Shown in pieces: positions 48,474 through 60,875 of a stretch of DNA of 64,000 bases. Source of the DNA: Oxytricha trifallax (taxonomy: Eukaryota; Ciliophora; Spirotrichea; Sporadotrichida; Oxytrichidae); contig ARYC01000218.1 in NCBI GenBank assembly GCA_000711775.1, positions 1 to 64,000 on the forward strand. The letters run 5' to 3'. The translations under genes and the position numbers were made by a program. The number at the start of each line of letters is the position of its first letter. The first letter of the stretch is position 1. The notes under the pieces are model-generated. The model worked only from the letters and a program-made list of their open reading frames with translations. It ran no database searches and was not told the origin of the DNA.

Positions 48474-49181
48474 ATGAGCAAAATCAACTCCATTAATTGT
48501 GAAGATTTATACTCCAAATTTTATATTGAAGAAAGAGTAAAATTTTAGAATAAAAAATAAAGTTTAAGAGATGTTTACGTTTTTAACTTAATTTTGATTG
48601 AAATTGCTCACGATTAAATTATAATTTAATTGAAACACCTTCTAATTAAGTTCAAACCTAATTAAAACGTATTTCTAAAATTCAAATTTATATTGGGAGC
48701 TTATGAAAATTTTAATGGAGTTCCTTAAAATAAACAATAAAAGCTCTAGAATTATTTACTTCATAAAACATATGTTAGAACTGTAATTTTAACTATAAAA
48801 AAATTATTAATTAAATAAATAAAATAATAATAAAACTCATATTTCCATCATTCATCATATCAATCAAAATATTTATTTTATATATATAGAAAAAATACTG
48901 AAGGGGTCTTGGTGTTTGATCGAGATATCAAACTTCAAAGAGCTATTTACTCTATTTCTATTCATCACATCTATTTATTCATGATCTAAATATAAATTCA
49001 ATATGTTTATTCAATTAAAAAATGTAGATTTATTTAAAAGATATATAAAGCCTCAAAGTTTTAAAATATAAAACTACTATAAAATAAGATTTTTCCTTTT
49101 ATTACCAATATTTTGCGCATTTTTAAAGTCAATATCTTTCATTTAATTATCGCCGCTTTATTTAGTTTATTGAGAAAGTGA
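48474..49181 (+). CDS. open frame of 235 codons, doubtful
   Basis: ATG 48474 to TGA 49179-49181 with TAA/TAG as Gln (MSKINSINCEDLYSKFYIEE...). It is Ile/Lys/Asn/Gln-heavy as any AT-rich sequence would be, lacks a recognisable domain and lies in RecQ gap 2. Because TGA is rare in such DNA, a chance frame this long is plausible. Confidence 0.2.
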
Positions 49182-49481
49182 ATCTCTATTTGTATTAGTT
49201 TTCTAGCTCATCAAACTCTATATAAACAGTTTAAATATTAGTTATTGGTTTTAACTGCAAATAAAATGTAGAAATAAGCTTTTTGATTTATTAAATAGAT
49301 GAAAATAATGAATTACTTTGTAAAATCTACTTTACTTAAAAAGCTCCTCTTTAGTCGGCGGGTCTAAGTTCATTTATTGATTAAATTAATTATAATTAAT
49401 AGAAAACACCCTATTTTTCAATGATAATAGCATAGGACACAATAAATTACTAAATATATTGTAGAATTCAATTTTTATATG

Positions 49482-49975
49482 TATAGCTTGTTTATAGCTG
49501 ATGTTTTACTAATGTTTTGCACAATCTAGAACCAGTCTCAGTACAGTCTACGCTTCTCTAGTATAGCTCTTTTCATATACCTCTAGATCTTACCTGCAGT
49601 TATCGCACATTTTATTGCATTTGGAGGGATCAAATTTCTCTCCCAGGAATTGCAATTGAAGTTAGCGTCTACAGTAGTAAGGTTCTTCGCAGTACTTTTA
49701 TAAATGAAAATAATTTCCAATAATAACTTATAGTAATAAATTCTTAAATGAAATTTAGAAGATTATAAGCAAACTATTAAAACTTGATTACATAATGAGA
49801 ATAGAAACATTCATTTATTAAAGTACTCCAAAATAGAATAAAGTGCATGGACATTCTCATTCTTTCTGGTCCTAGTATTATCATTATTAGTTAAAATGAA
49901 GAAGTCGTTTCTCTTTCTATCACCATATTGATAATACAAGATACATTCTGATTTGTTTTAGTCTCTACCAGCTCT
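49482..49975 (-). CDS. RecQ helicase, middle block (end of helicase domain, Zn-binding)
   Basis: Second block of the split RecQ gene, 49975-49823 plus 49696-49482 around a 131-bp IES. It continues GRAGRD with QNKSECILYYQYGDRKRND (end of helicase domain 2), then YYCRRQLQLQFLGEKFDP and KCNKMCDNC, the four-cysteine zinc-binding motif of RecQ proteins. It begins and ends in 15-bp pointers shared with the other blocks. Confidence 0.92.
49697..49827. other. IES (131 bp), pointer AGTAC (GTACT on +)
   Basis: Repeats at 49692-49696 and 49823-49827, same phase; joins SILEY to CEEPYYCRRQ. Confidence 0.85.
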
Positions 49976-50337
49976 CAAATATAAAATTAAATGCAAATAA
50001 TTTTGATATTATGAAAGCTATTTTAACATATGGTGGCAAATAAAAGTTAATAATTTTCTGATAAATATACTTTTGCTCTTTCATAATTCATTAATTTTTT
50101 ATATAATAATTACTACATATTTTTTAATTAATTAAATCATATCATTCCATTATTTTACCTCCAATTTATTTAAATAAAATTCATATAAGTTACACCTTAC
50201 ATAAAACTATTTTGAATTAAATATAAATTTAACATCACATATTAACTTTTATGTATATTTTGGCAAAATTTAAATACATTTATGCTATTAATTTCGTCAT
50301 TAAAGTAATATTTTAATTGTAAATCATAGTAAATTCA

Positions 50338-51159
50338 ATGTCGCACACAGCAAAGAAATGGATGGAGTAGCTCCCAAAGCACAAAATGGTTCTCGATCCT
50401 AAAAGTTACAGAATGGCACATCCTGTTTATTCGATGAGAGATATTGAGACTGTGCCAGTCACTCATAGAAAACCTGATGGCTTCAGAGATTGGTTTGCAA
50501 GGACATTTGTAAGATTCGCAAGAGGATCTTTCGATTTAGTCTCAGCCTACAATGAAGAAAAGATGTCTGCATAGAAATGGATGACAAGAGCTATTTTCCT
50601 TGAGACTGTTGCTGGAGTTCCAGGCATGGTTGGAGGTATGACTAGACATCTTAAGAGTCTTAGATCCCTGAAACCTGATCATGGATGGATTCACAACTTG
50701 CTAGAAGAAGCTGAAAACGAAAGAATGCACCTGTTTATTTTCTTAGAACTCAAAAAACCCACACCACTTTTTAAGGCTGCAATTATTCTCACACAGGGCG
50801 TATTCTATAACCTTTACTTCATAAGTTACATGCTTTTCCCCAAATATTGCCATAGATTTGTTGGCTACCTTGAAGAAGAAGCTGTCCACACATATACTGT
50901 TATGCTGAAGTAATTAGATAATGGGTCAATCCCAGAGTGGTCTGAATTACCGGCGCCACAGAATGCAAGAGAGTATTACAATCTAAGCGAAAACGCAAAA
51001 ATTAGAGATGTGATATTATCTATAAGAGCTGATGAAAGTATTCATAGAGAAGTTAACCATCGTTTTGCTGACTTAAAGCCAAATCAAGAGATGGATTACG
51101 AAGAGGTGCAAGTGGTTGATAGAGAACAAACTAAAATGCAAGAGAATGCTAATAAATGA
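50338..51159 (+). CDS. AOX: alternative oxidase, copy 1 (nested in RecQ gap)
   Basis: A complete 273-residue frame from ATG 50338 to TGA 51157-51159 with no intron and no IES. Di-iron carboxylate ligands are in place: [14 protein letters not shown] (first Glu), [11 protein letters not shown] (Glu and His), [11 protein letters not shown] (Glu), [12 protein letters not shown] (Glu and His). Mitochondrial AOX accepts electrons from ubiquinol and reduces oxygen to water without proton pumping. The N-terminus ([17 protein letters not shown]) has basic residues but no clear cleavable presequence. About 70% alike to copy 2 by eye. Confidence 0.97.
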
Positions 51160-51432
51160 TACTACTTAAAGACTACCTAGTAAATAAATTCTATGACAAT
51201 TGTGCTTGAGAGTGATTCATCTAAAATTTACCAATTTCATAGCAAATTTGTATTTAATTTAACAGTATATTTAATCAATTAATCTTACATTTTTTTTTTA
51301 AGGAATACATCCCTTAATTTGCAGTGTAGTACTAAGCCTCATATAAATTCAATAACCCTTGAATGAAACTTAATGTATAAAATAGGGTGAAATATAAATT
51401 GGTAATAAATATAAAAGAGAATATATCAAAAT

Positions 51433-53066
51433 ATGGCAAAGGGATTAAGATCAAAGGTAAAGCGCAGATTAAGAACCGCAAGAAGAGAGCACTTTCACGA
51501 GACTCAAGGCAAATTTGATTAATAAAAGATTGCCAGCAGACTCCACAACCCATACTATGACTTGAGATCAGATTGTAAGTAAAGATAAAATAACTAATAG
51601 AATTACTACTTTATAACTAAGATTTACAATTACCAAATAGTATTATCTGAAATATTAATGTTTGAATACATTCTAATCTGAGTAATTGAATTAATTATAA
51701 ATTAAATAAAACTAGTGATAGTTAACTAAATTCAAACTTTGATAATATGTTCAATACTTAATAAACTAAGATTTTAAATGCTAATTTTTATTGGCTGTAA
51801 TTTCATATCCTCTTAAATTTACTTTAATTCAAGTGATTTGTTTGGTTGAATTTAAGACAAATCAAAATTAATATACCTCACTCAGTGATGTGAAAACAGC
51901 AGAAAAAAATAACTAAATTATAATAAATTTAATTATACTGTACAGCTCCTGTTATTTTTTATAGGATTAAACAAAGCTAACTGTTCATAATTAGAATAAT
52001 TATTAACTTGATTAGAATTTATTTTGCGAAATTCTAACATATTACTACAATACCTTTTACATAAAATCTTACATAATTGTATTAGTTGCTATAAAGCCAA
52101 ACGCTTTCGTTGAGCCAAAGAATCCATAAGCTATCTTCCCACAAATTGCTAAGCCAAACATCATGGACTTCAGATCTCACAAGATGGCAAAGGGAGGCTG
52201 GACTGGAATGTACAATTTCAGAAAGATGCATTCAGCCACTGCCAAGAGGTCCAAGTATGAATCAATTGTAAAGACTTAGGAAGAGTTAGATAGAGAAGAA
52301 ATTGAAAGAGAAAATCATCAAGATATGGAAGACTTACCAATTAAATTAATTAAAAGAATCATTGCCTCCAATATAAACATATTATTAAACGAAAAGTTGT
52401 TAAAATTGGGGGTAGTTTGTTGGAAAATTTTAATATCTGGTTTTTTATGAATTAGATAAAGTTTTATATCTAATAATTCTCTTGCACATTAATTGCTATG
52501 ATAAAAATTAATCATCCTTTAAGATTTCAAGATAATAAAATAAAATCGTTTCTCTAATATGAAAGAAGTAAGATATCATTTTTACATAAATTCATTTTAA
52601 AAATTAGACAATTTAATAAAGATATTTTTGGTTTTGAAGCAGATCAAACATAATACCATAAAACATAAATTAAATTTACATATGGATGCCATTAAGCTTA
52701 ATTAGAAAATAAAAAATATACTTGCCAATAAATTTCCCTATATTTAATTTATTAAAAGTCCGGCCAAATAACTTTCCTCCCAAATTTAGTTATTTTTAAG
52801 TAATTTATATTGAAATTTTTATAGGTTAAATATTTTATATTTTAATTTTGAAAGACGAGAGCAGCGAGGAAGAGGTAGCCCCAGTGGTAGTAACATCAAA
52901 AGCCAAGAAGGACTACTCAATTGATGATATCATGCAGTTAGAGAGCAAACTTAGCATTGGAAAAAAGAAGAAGTAAACTCCAGTTGTAGCTGCCACTTCA
53001 AACCCAGTGAAAAAAGAAAAGAAAAAGGTGTTTTCAAAGAAATCAAAGAAGATTATCAAGTTCTGA
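51433..53066 (+). CDS. LLPH: LLPH/DUF2423-like nucleolar protein
   Basis: Segments 51433-51574, 52086-52333 and 52857-53066 sum to 600 nt, 199 residues. The N-terminus MAKGLRSKVKRRLRTARRE matches the DUF2423 signature of LLPH (human MAKSLRSKWKRKMRAEKRK), a nucleolar/chromosome-associated basic protein linked to ribosome biogenesis. The middle (DFRSHKMAKGGWTGMYNFRK) is conserved-looking. The C-terminus is acidic then Lys-rich (KKKVFSKKSKKIIKF), consistent with nuclear targeting. The first gap (51575-52085) has GT-AG ends and is long for this genome, so may contain an IES. The protein is longer than the human one (129 residues). Confidence 0.75.
52334..52856. other. IES (523 bp), pointer AAGAC, with MITE-like ends
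   Basis: AAGAC at 52329-52333 and 52852-52856, same phase; joins ENHQDMED to ESSEEEVAP. The flanks show no GT-AG, so this is not an intron. Inside, about 52405-52790 has loosely matching inverted ends (TTGGGGGTAGTTTGTTGG and its partner CCAAATAACTTTCCTCCC). Confidence 0.85.
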
Positions 53067-53279
53067 TCTAGAGGAGTTGATTTATAAAACATATATATAA
53101 AGAGAGTGGGTTGTCATAAGCGAATCAATTTGTGAGACTATTAAGGAACTCTCGTTAATTAATTAAACTTTAATTTTTAATATTTTAACATACAAATAAT
53201 CATAAGTCAATAACAGTAGTGAGTGTGTTTTATGTCATTTCCCATATCTAATTAATAATTAATTAATCATAATTTAAAA

Positions 53280-56200
53280 ATGGAAAGTAATAAGCAAAAT
53301 TAATAGAAACAAGACGCTGCGATAGACGATGACGATTTCGATTCCATTCTTGATCAATAAGCACAGTAGCTCAATCAGAAAAAGCCTGATGATGAATGAT
53401 TTAAAATCAAATAAATTTTAACATATCACTGTTTAATACTAAAATCAAACCATCAATCTTAGTCGTGACGTAGACGTATCTGAGTGAGTTGACGTGGCAA
53501 ATTCCGTGACGTGGCAGTCCTGAAGTAGAAAACTCCGAAAAAACCAATCTCGCTATCACCTAGTCTCCTCCCGAAATCAAGATGTCTGGTTATAACCCGG
53601 ACAGAGCTTGCAAGATTCAACCAGGAAAAAGAAGTTGGAGAAAAACGCTTACCGGTCCCACCGCTGCTGGGAAACGTAATCCCTGTCCTTTCGCTGTGGT
53701 AGCTTCAGTACCCTAACCCGGTGTGGGAGAAAAATCCTTATCGTTGGCTTCAATGGTTTTCGTCTTCTCACTTTTGAAGGCAGAGCGTACCTTCATCCTG
53801 CTCCCTATTACCTAGGAAACTGAACTCAAGCCAGGTAACTCATCTAATGCAGGGAAATCTTAGGATCCAGCTCACTCGAAGAGTGAATGCTGACAGATTG
53901 AACCCCGCCGACTGGCCCCTCATGCATTGCGCCCAGCAACCCCCTATCTGCCCTCGATAGGCCTTAGTGTAGTAGAAAGCTCTATTAGAAAGTCCTAAGT
54001 GGTTGGTACCACCTAGCAATTAACTTTCTAATTTAATAATATGTATAGAAAAAGCCTTAAGCTCAGCCATAGCCACAATAATATTATTGGAAAACATTAC
54101 ATATGAATTTATAAAATTAAAATTAAAATTTTTCATTATACTTATATTATAGGCATTACAGTCCAATAGATTTTGAATTTCAATTATCTAGATTTGTAAA
54201 TTTAGCATATTTATCTTTAGCTAATTAATTGATTTTAGATGTATTTTTTCCAAATCTGCATTACTTCTACAATATTACTAAAATACAATTGAATTGGTAA
54301 ATTATGAAAATAAAAATACAACGGTAATTATATATAGTCTTAACTGCCACTGATTTAGTACACTTTTAATGCTAATTTGATTTGCAAAAACATTAGACTC
54401 TATTCATTGATTACAACTGCCAGTCTATTAGTCTATTGGTCTATTATATTAATTAATTTTAATATTAAAAGTTTTTATTAATTAATTAAATCAATTAAAC
54501 ATTAGACTCTTAGACGACTAGACTCTACTCTATAGTTATAGCAATCAGTCTACTCGCATTTTCAAATTAGACTTTTAGACCATTAGACCAAAGTCTGAGA
54601 ATTGGGAGAGAAGTTTAATTAAAAGAGTGATTAGACTTTTAGACTATTAGACCAGGGAATAAAAAGATAGGGCAGAGTTTAATAATGTGATAAGTAATAT
54701 ATAAATGCCTTTTAATTAATATTATAAAGTATGAGCAATAATGGCAGAGAGGTTGAGAGTGCAGCAATGTCATCTGCATTTTTAAAGAGAATAAAATGTA
54801 AGACAGTAGTATCAAGATAGCGATCCATAGAGGAATGGTGAAATCAGACCTAATGGCATCAACAGCTGCTGAATGGGTAGTTTAATGAAGACCAATGTCT
54901 AATGTGCTTTAAGCTAATACTCTACTTGGTCGCAATCTAACATGTTGTCGTTTGAGTACATTAGAGCATACTTACTGACTTAAGACTTCATTAGTACCGC
55001 GCTACCTAAACTTGGAACATTTCTGACATAGGTGAAATAATCTCTGTACGTAATTTGGTGAGGTAGAGAGAGCTTCAATGAAGGCAATTCTACCTGCTGA
55101 TAAAGGACCGTGGTAGCTATCATATCTGATCTTAGAAGTGAATGCCATAGATAGTCTTTCAATTGAGTGAAAGTATAATCCATCAGCACCTTCAATTTGG
55201 GGACCACCAGAGTAATCTAATTCTAGGACAACAATGAATGATGATCCCAAATAGAGAAGATCAAAGTTGTCAAGCTTATCAACTATTGACGTGCCTCCAA
55301 TAAAAGTTAAAGAATAAAGTTAGATCAGTGGAACGGCGGCAGTAACGTTGTGCTTCATAATGTAGCAAATATCATCGGTAAACATAGCAGCATACACTTT
55401 GTAGTTTTCGTCGAATAGCAACATTTGTTGAACACTCTATTCTGTAATATCACCATCAAGAATGATTTCATATCCTTCAGCATCTGTGAATGAGCTTCCA
55501 AGGGCTGAACCAGTAAGTTAAAGATAACGGAAGATTGTATCAGCGGCATACATGTAAGATGGTTGATACAAATGGGCCTCGTTGTACGTTGTTACACTAT
55601 CTGGGAATAAGATAGTACCAGCAACGAATTCATAATCATCAAATTCGATAAATGACATCATTTCCATTAGCAACCATTCACTTGTAGTATCAGCTGAAGA
55701 TGCATCACTAACTTAGCAAGCTGCACTCTCAACCTCTCTGCCATTATTGCTCATACTTTATAATATTAATTAAAAGGCATTTATATATTACTTATCACAT
55801 TATTAAACTCTGCCCTATCTTTTTATTCCCTGGTCTAATAGTCTAAAAGTCTAATCACTCTTTTAATTAAACTTCTCTCCCAATTCTCAGACTTTGGTCT
55901 AATGGTCTAAAAGTCTAATTTGAAAATGCGAGTAGACTGATTGCTATAACTATAGAGTAGAGTCTAGTCGTCTAAGAGTCTAATGTTTAAATGATTTAAT
56001 TAATTAATAAAAACTTTTAATATTAAAATTAATTATATAATAGACCAATAGACTAATAGACTGGCAGTTGTAATCAATGAACAGAGTCTAATGTTTTTGT
56101 AAATCAAATTAGCATTAAAAGTGTACTAAATCAGTGGCAGTTAAGACTATATATAATTACCGTTGTATTTTTATTTTCATAATTTACCAATTCAATTGTA

Positions 56201-57983
56201 TTTTAGTAATAATAGCAAAATAACAATAATGCCTCAGGGTCTGCTAATGCTACAGTTTAAGACGATTTAGGATTAGGATCAGATATTGATTTCAGTAAGT
56301 TAAATATGAATGAAAATGAAATGGCAGAAGCTTAGAAACTATTCGAAGAGGTTATGAAACAAATGAATCCTGGTGGAGGAGCAGGAAGTGCAGGCGCAGA
56401 TGTCCCAGATTATTTAAAACCTATTTATGGGCAGGAAGTTTCCTGGTTTATGCTTTGATAAAAATAATATTAGGGAAGTTTAATAGGGTGATAAAACTTA
56501 ATATAACTTCACAAATTTTTATTTCCAACTTCCTGAAATAACTTATTTCATAAATATTTAGATTTTATTATATATTTAAAATGATTCATTTCAATTAATT
56601 CTAATTTTTCTCAATACTTCATTTTTATACTATATTTTAATATAATTTTAAGCCAATTAAACATAATTTATTCATACTTAATAATTAATTCATCGAAGAA
56701 TAATAATTTCTAAAAAACGACTATAAAAAGCAAATATATTTACTTAAATTATTTTGTAATAATATTATTTTAATAAATTTAATGTAAAATTAGTAAAAAT
56801 CATTTATAATAAATGCCAACAAACTTCTCCCTTATTTATTACTTTTAATTAATTTATTTGCATTTAATATAAGAAACTACCATTTTATAAATTTATAATT
56901 CACAAAAATTTATAAAATCTCAGGACGCCATAAGTTTTGATCAAAGGATTACTTGATTATATTTATGACAGAAAGAAATAGATAAAGAAGAATATAATGC
57001 CGATAATTTTGTATATTATATAGAAAGTATATTTAAATATATAATTAAAAATCGACTCTAAGTTTCTATTTATAAATATAAATATTTTCCTAGTTTTTTT
57101 AATCAGTGTTATTCAAAATGAAATTAACAGAAAAATTCAAATGATAATAACTTAAATTCTTTCTTATTTGATATCATAAAAATTCAAATTATAATCTTAA
57201 GAAAATTCAATAGTTTTAGATTCTAAAATTTTTGAAGGTCTTGGAGGTCTTGAAGGTATGGGTGGTTTCGGAGGACCAACAACTGCATCAGGATCAAACT
57301 AAAATACTTAAGGAACAAATGCTGCGAGCACAGATAATAGCAATCCATTCTTACTAGCTTGCAATCAAATGTTTTAAGATTTCGATAAAATTTCAAAGGA
57401 AGAGCAGTAATAATAAATTCCAAAACCCTCTACTGGAGCTGGTCCATAAAGTGCAGCAGGTTCAACAAGTGGACCCTAGGGCATGCCAAATCTTGAAGGA
57501 CTTGGTGGGATGGGGGATGACCCAATGTTCATGAATTTACTTAATACATTTGCAAAAGATCTTTTAAATGGAGACCCATCTGCATAAGAAGGAGCATTCG
57601 ATAGCTTAATGAATCAGTTTTCAGATTTTATGAAGGACACTGAAAATAACGAGGAGATGAAGACTGCATTAGAGTCTGTTGTCCAAGAAATTATAAAGAA
57701 AGACACTTTATATGAACCAATGAAAACATTAAGAGACGAGTATCCAAAATGGCTTGAAGAAAACTGGCAAACTGTTAACTAAGAAGACTTAGAAAGATAC
57801 AATAAGCAGCTAGATAAAATCACTGAGATTTGCAACATCTATGAAAATAATAAATCAGCTGATGAAACCTTAGTATTTGAGAAATTAGCCGAGCTACAAG
57901 AATTAGGATCTCCTCCTTAAGATTTAATGAAAAAGGTTGGAGATTAAGGTTTTGGTCCAGGTAATCCATTCTAAAACCTTTGA
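53280..57983 (+). CDS. PEX19: PEX19, peroxisomal membrane-protein import receptor
   Basis: Segments 53280-53397, 56214-56411 and 57223-57983 sum to 1077 nt, 358 residues. The N-terminus has DDDFDSILDQQAQQL, the acidic PEX3-binding-type helix. The C-terminal Pex19 domain is clear: LYEPMKTLRDEYPKWLEENW, ITEICNIYENN, EKLAELQELGSPPQDLMKK, close to human LYPSLKEITEKYPEWL and DLMQQLQDLGHPPKEL. It ends NPFQNL without the CaaX farnesylation box of many relatives. PEX19 chaperones and inserts peroxisomal membrane proteins. A glycine/Gln-rich middle (GGLEGMGGFGGP) is peculiar to this copy. First IES 2.8 kb, second 0.8 kb. Confidence 0.93.
53460..53995. other. GC-rich island of unknown nature
   Basis: About 535 bp near 50% G+C in a window near 27%. 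It contains several short hairpins (TGTCTGG/CCGGACA at about 53582-53605, CACTC/GAGTG near 53875, CCTATC/GATAGG near 53945) and a GACGTGGCA direct repeat near 53490-53515. A 102-codon frame with TAA/TAG as Gln runs from ATG 53582 to TGA near 53890, resembling nothing I know. Could be a structured RNA gene, a foreign insertion or a mobile fragment. Confidence 0.5.
54274..56210. mobile_element. 1.94 kb element with about 490-bp inverted arms and cargo ORF
   Basis: The left arm 54274-54765 and right arm 55720-56210 are near-perfect inverted copies (ends ATTACTAAAATAC). AAT occurs directly outside at 54271-54273 and 56211-56213, so the target duplication is ANT, as for TBEs. The arms contain many TAGAC/GTCTA motifs (54410-54660) that look like subterminal protein-binding repeats. 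The 950-bp core encodes a minus-strand frame and no DDE transposase. The near identity of the arms points to recent insertion or gene conversion. Confidence 0.85.
54812..55754 (-). CDS. cargo ORF of the 1.94 kb element, unrecognised
   Basis: ATG 55754-55752 lies in the right arm (MSNNGREVESAA; the left arm repeats the same start). The frame continues FDDYEFVAGTILFPDSVTTY, YKVYAAMFTDDICYIMKHN, LDNFDLLYLGSSFIVVLELD and GLYFHSIERLSMAF with host-like codon use and higher G+C than the flanks. From about 55050 two frames are open: one continues to a hydrophobic IPLWIAILILLSYILFSL, the other ends at TGA 54814-54812, so the C-terminus is unsettled. No family recognised; a mixed beta-rich protein is my only inference. 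Confidence 0.5.
56412..57222. other. PEX19 IES 2 (811 bp), pointer AGATT
   Basis: AGATT at 56407-56411 and 57218-57222, same phase; joins GADVPD to SKIFEGLGGL. From 56429 it carries a relative of the 20224-20714 element: GGCAGGAAGTTTCCTGG followed by a TTTATG...GATAAAAA stretch matching the inverse of 20663-20705. Confidence 0.85.
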
Positions 57984-58101
57984 ATATAGTGATATACATG
58001 TTATGTTCAACTAATTAGTTAACAAATTCATGCTTAGATTATTTATTTAATTGATATACTGATCTTCATACTTTAAGCAGGAGTAAAATTTGTATTTTTT
58101 T

Positions 58102-59249
<1,148 letters not shown>

Positions 59250-60875
59250 TTTAAAATTATTTAATTAATTAAAAGAAATTTTTAATAGACGAGTTTACTT
59301 AAGTTTTTTATATACAAAAAAATCAATAAAATTGCCAAAATGTTTGGAAAAATATATTTTAAGATATTATTTTTGAATGAATATTAAAAATCCCTTAGTA
59401 ATAAATGATTTATATACTCATTTTAATTCTAGATGATAAATTAATATCTCTTCAATAGAGTTATTTGTTATTAATTTATATAAAATAAAAAATATCATTA
59501 AAATAGCCAAATTATATTTAAACATACTTTTAATGAAAACATTTTATTAAAAAGTAAGAAAATTAAAATTCTATATCATATTATTACCTAAATTTAATTG
59601 AAAGAATTTTTTTAAATTAAATATTATTTTTTTTCTCAATTACCATTATTAAATTTATAAATCCATAGAAAAGTATTTCACTTTTTGCATTAATATTTCA
59701 CAGACTTTAGTAATATCTATAAATTTTAATCTAAAATATATTTATACTTCTAATAAACTGCTTTATTAAATATTTTCTAGGCTAAATGCCTATAAGAATA
59801 ATTTTCAACTCAATTTAATCAATAAACGTTGAGAATTCATACAAGTCAAGTAAGTTGTACTTTCCTTTAAATATTATTGCATATTCTTGCTTTAATATTT
59901 TTTTTTGTTAATATTTATATTTTCTTTATTTTCTTCGCCTGACAACCTTTTAAATAATTGTCAGGCCCCCATTTTTTTTTAATTGTTTTAAGTATAATCA
60001 GTATCAATGATTTAAAATTTACTTTTTTGACTTTCAATATAATTGCTTTTCTTATTTTTCTATTTTTTACTATTAGTTTCCTTTTAAGTATTGTTAATTC
60101 CTTTTGGTTTTAGATAAAGTCCAAATGGCTTTTATAGGGTGCCTATTTGAATATCTTATATGATATTGATGGACCCTTTATATTTAATAGGGATACTTAG
60201 AACAATGTTCTAAATCCTTTTCTATATCTCTTAATTACTTTTGGAACATAATATCTAAAATTACCTCGCCTGACAATTATTTATAAGATTGTCAGGCCTG
60301 ACAATTATTTTAAAGGTTGTCAGGCCAAATCAGTATTTTAAAGATAAACCGAATTCTTTACAACAGCATCTTAACATAATTCTTGGAATTCATAAATCAT
60401 GATCGAGAATATTTTAAGTTTTAAAAAACTTCGACTAGCTTCATCAGAAGACATTAAGATCAATAATAATATGCACAAGAAAGACTTTATTTAACTTGAC
60501 TTTTATGAAATATATAAACAAGCTTAATTGAAAATTATGTTTTATTTGATTCAACATATTACAATTTTACTTAACTTCCTATTCTAAGTATAGACATGCT
60601 ATTTTTTCTTCTCCAATTCTTTCGGATTTAAAGAGAAAATTTGAGCCATATGTTAAAATTAAATTAAAAATATTATCCTTTGTTAGTAAATATATTTCAA
60701 ATCAGAATTAATTTTAAGCTTTAAATAAGTTTATTAGTGATTAATTCCAGCCACTGGTCAGAATTTATATTATCATTATGTTCATTAAATTTAAAATAAG
60801 TTGAGATTAGTAGAGTGTAAAAATCTACCATAAACACGCTTGTTTTAAAATGTTCATTCATTAGTTAGAGAGACT
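59250..60875. other. AT-rich intergenic DNA with a hairpin-ended element
   Basis: Upstream of RecQ and downstream of the second alternative oxidase. Apart from the element at 59937-60325 I see no gene. Confidence 0.5.
59937..60325. mobile_element. 389-bp element with terminal hairpins
   Basis: A 30-bp palindrome at 59937-59966 (GCCTGACAACC...GTTGTCAGGC type) recurs inverted at 60296-60325. A third hairpin of the same family (60268-60297) is fused to it. Non-coding; probably a non-autonomous element. Confidence 0.65.

Larger units (their letters stand above)
40129..49496. other. RecQ inter-segment gap 2 (9.4 kb), 15-bp pointer
   Basis: The word TATAGCTTGTTTATA (plus strand) lies at 40114-40128 and 49482-49496 in the same codon phase. 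The DNA between, which must be removed for RecQ, contains a whole minus-strand gene and, inside that, a plus-strand channel gene. Confidence 0.9.
53398..56213. other. PEX19 IES 1 (2.8 kb), AAT junction
   Basis: AAT at 53395-53397 and 56211-56213 (also 56208-56210) in matching phase; joins KKPDDE to QQQNNNNASGSANA. Its right end coincides with the end of the 1.94 kb inverted-repeat element; the left part holds the GC-rich island. Confidence 0.7.

Noticed and set aside
51575-52085. LLPH-like first gap as an IES with pointer ATTGTA
   Set aside because: The repeat is out of phase between the two sides, whereas GT-AG splicing gives a perfect frame; treated as an intron.
53582-53890. 102-codon frame in the GC-rich island as a protein gene
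   Set aside because: No homology recognised, and long frames are easy with a single stop codon; I keep it only as an observation.
53870-53915. tRNA-like B box (GGTTCAATC on the minus strand) in the GC-rich island
   Set aside because: No accompanying acceptor stem, anticodon arm or A box at the right distance.
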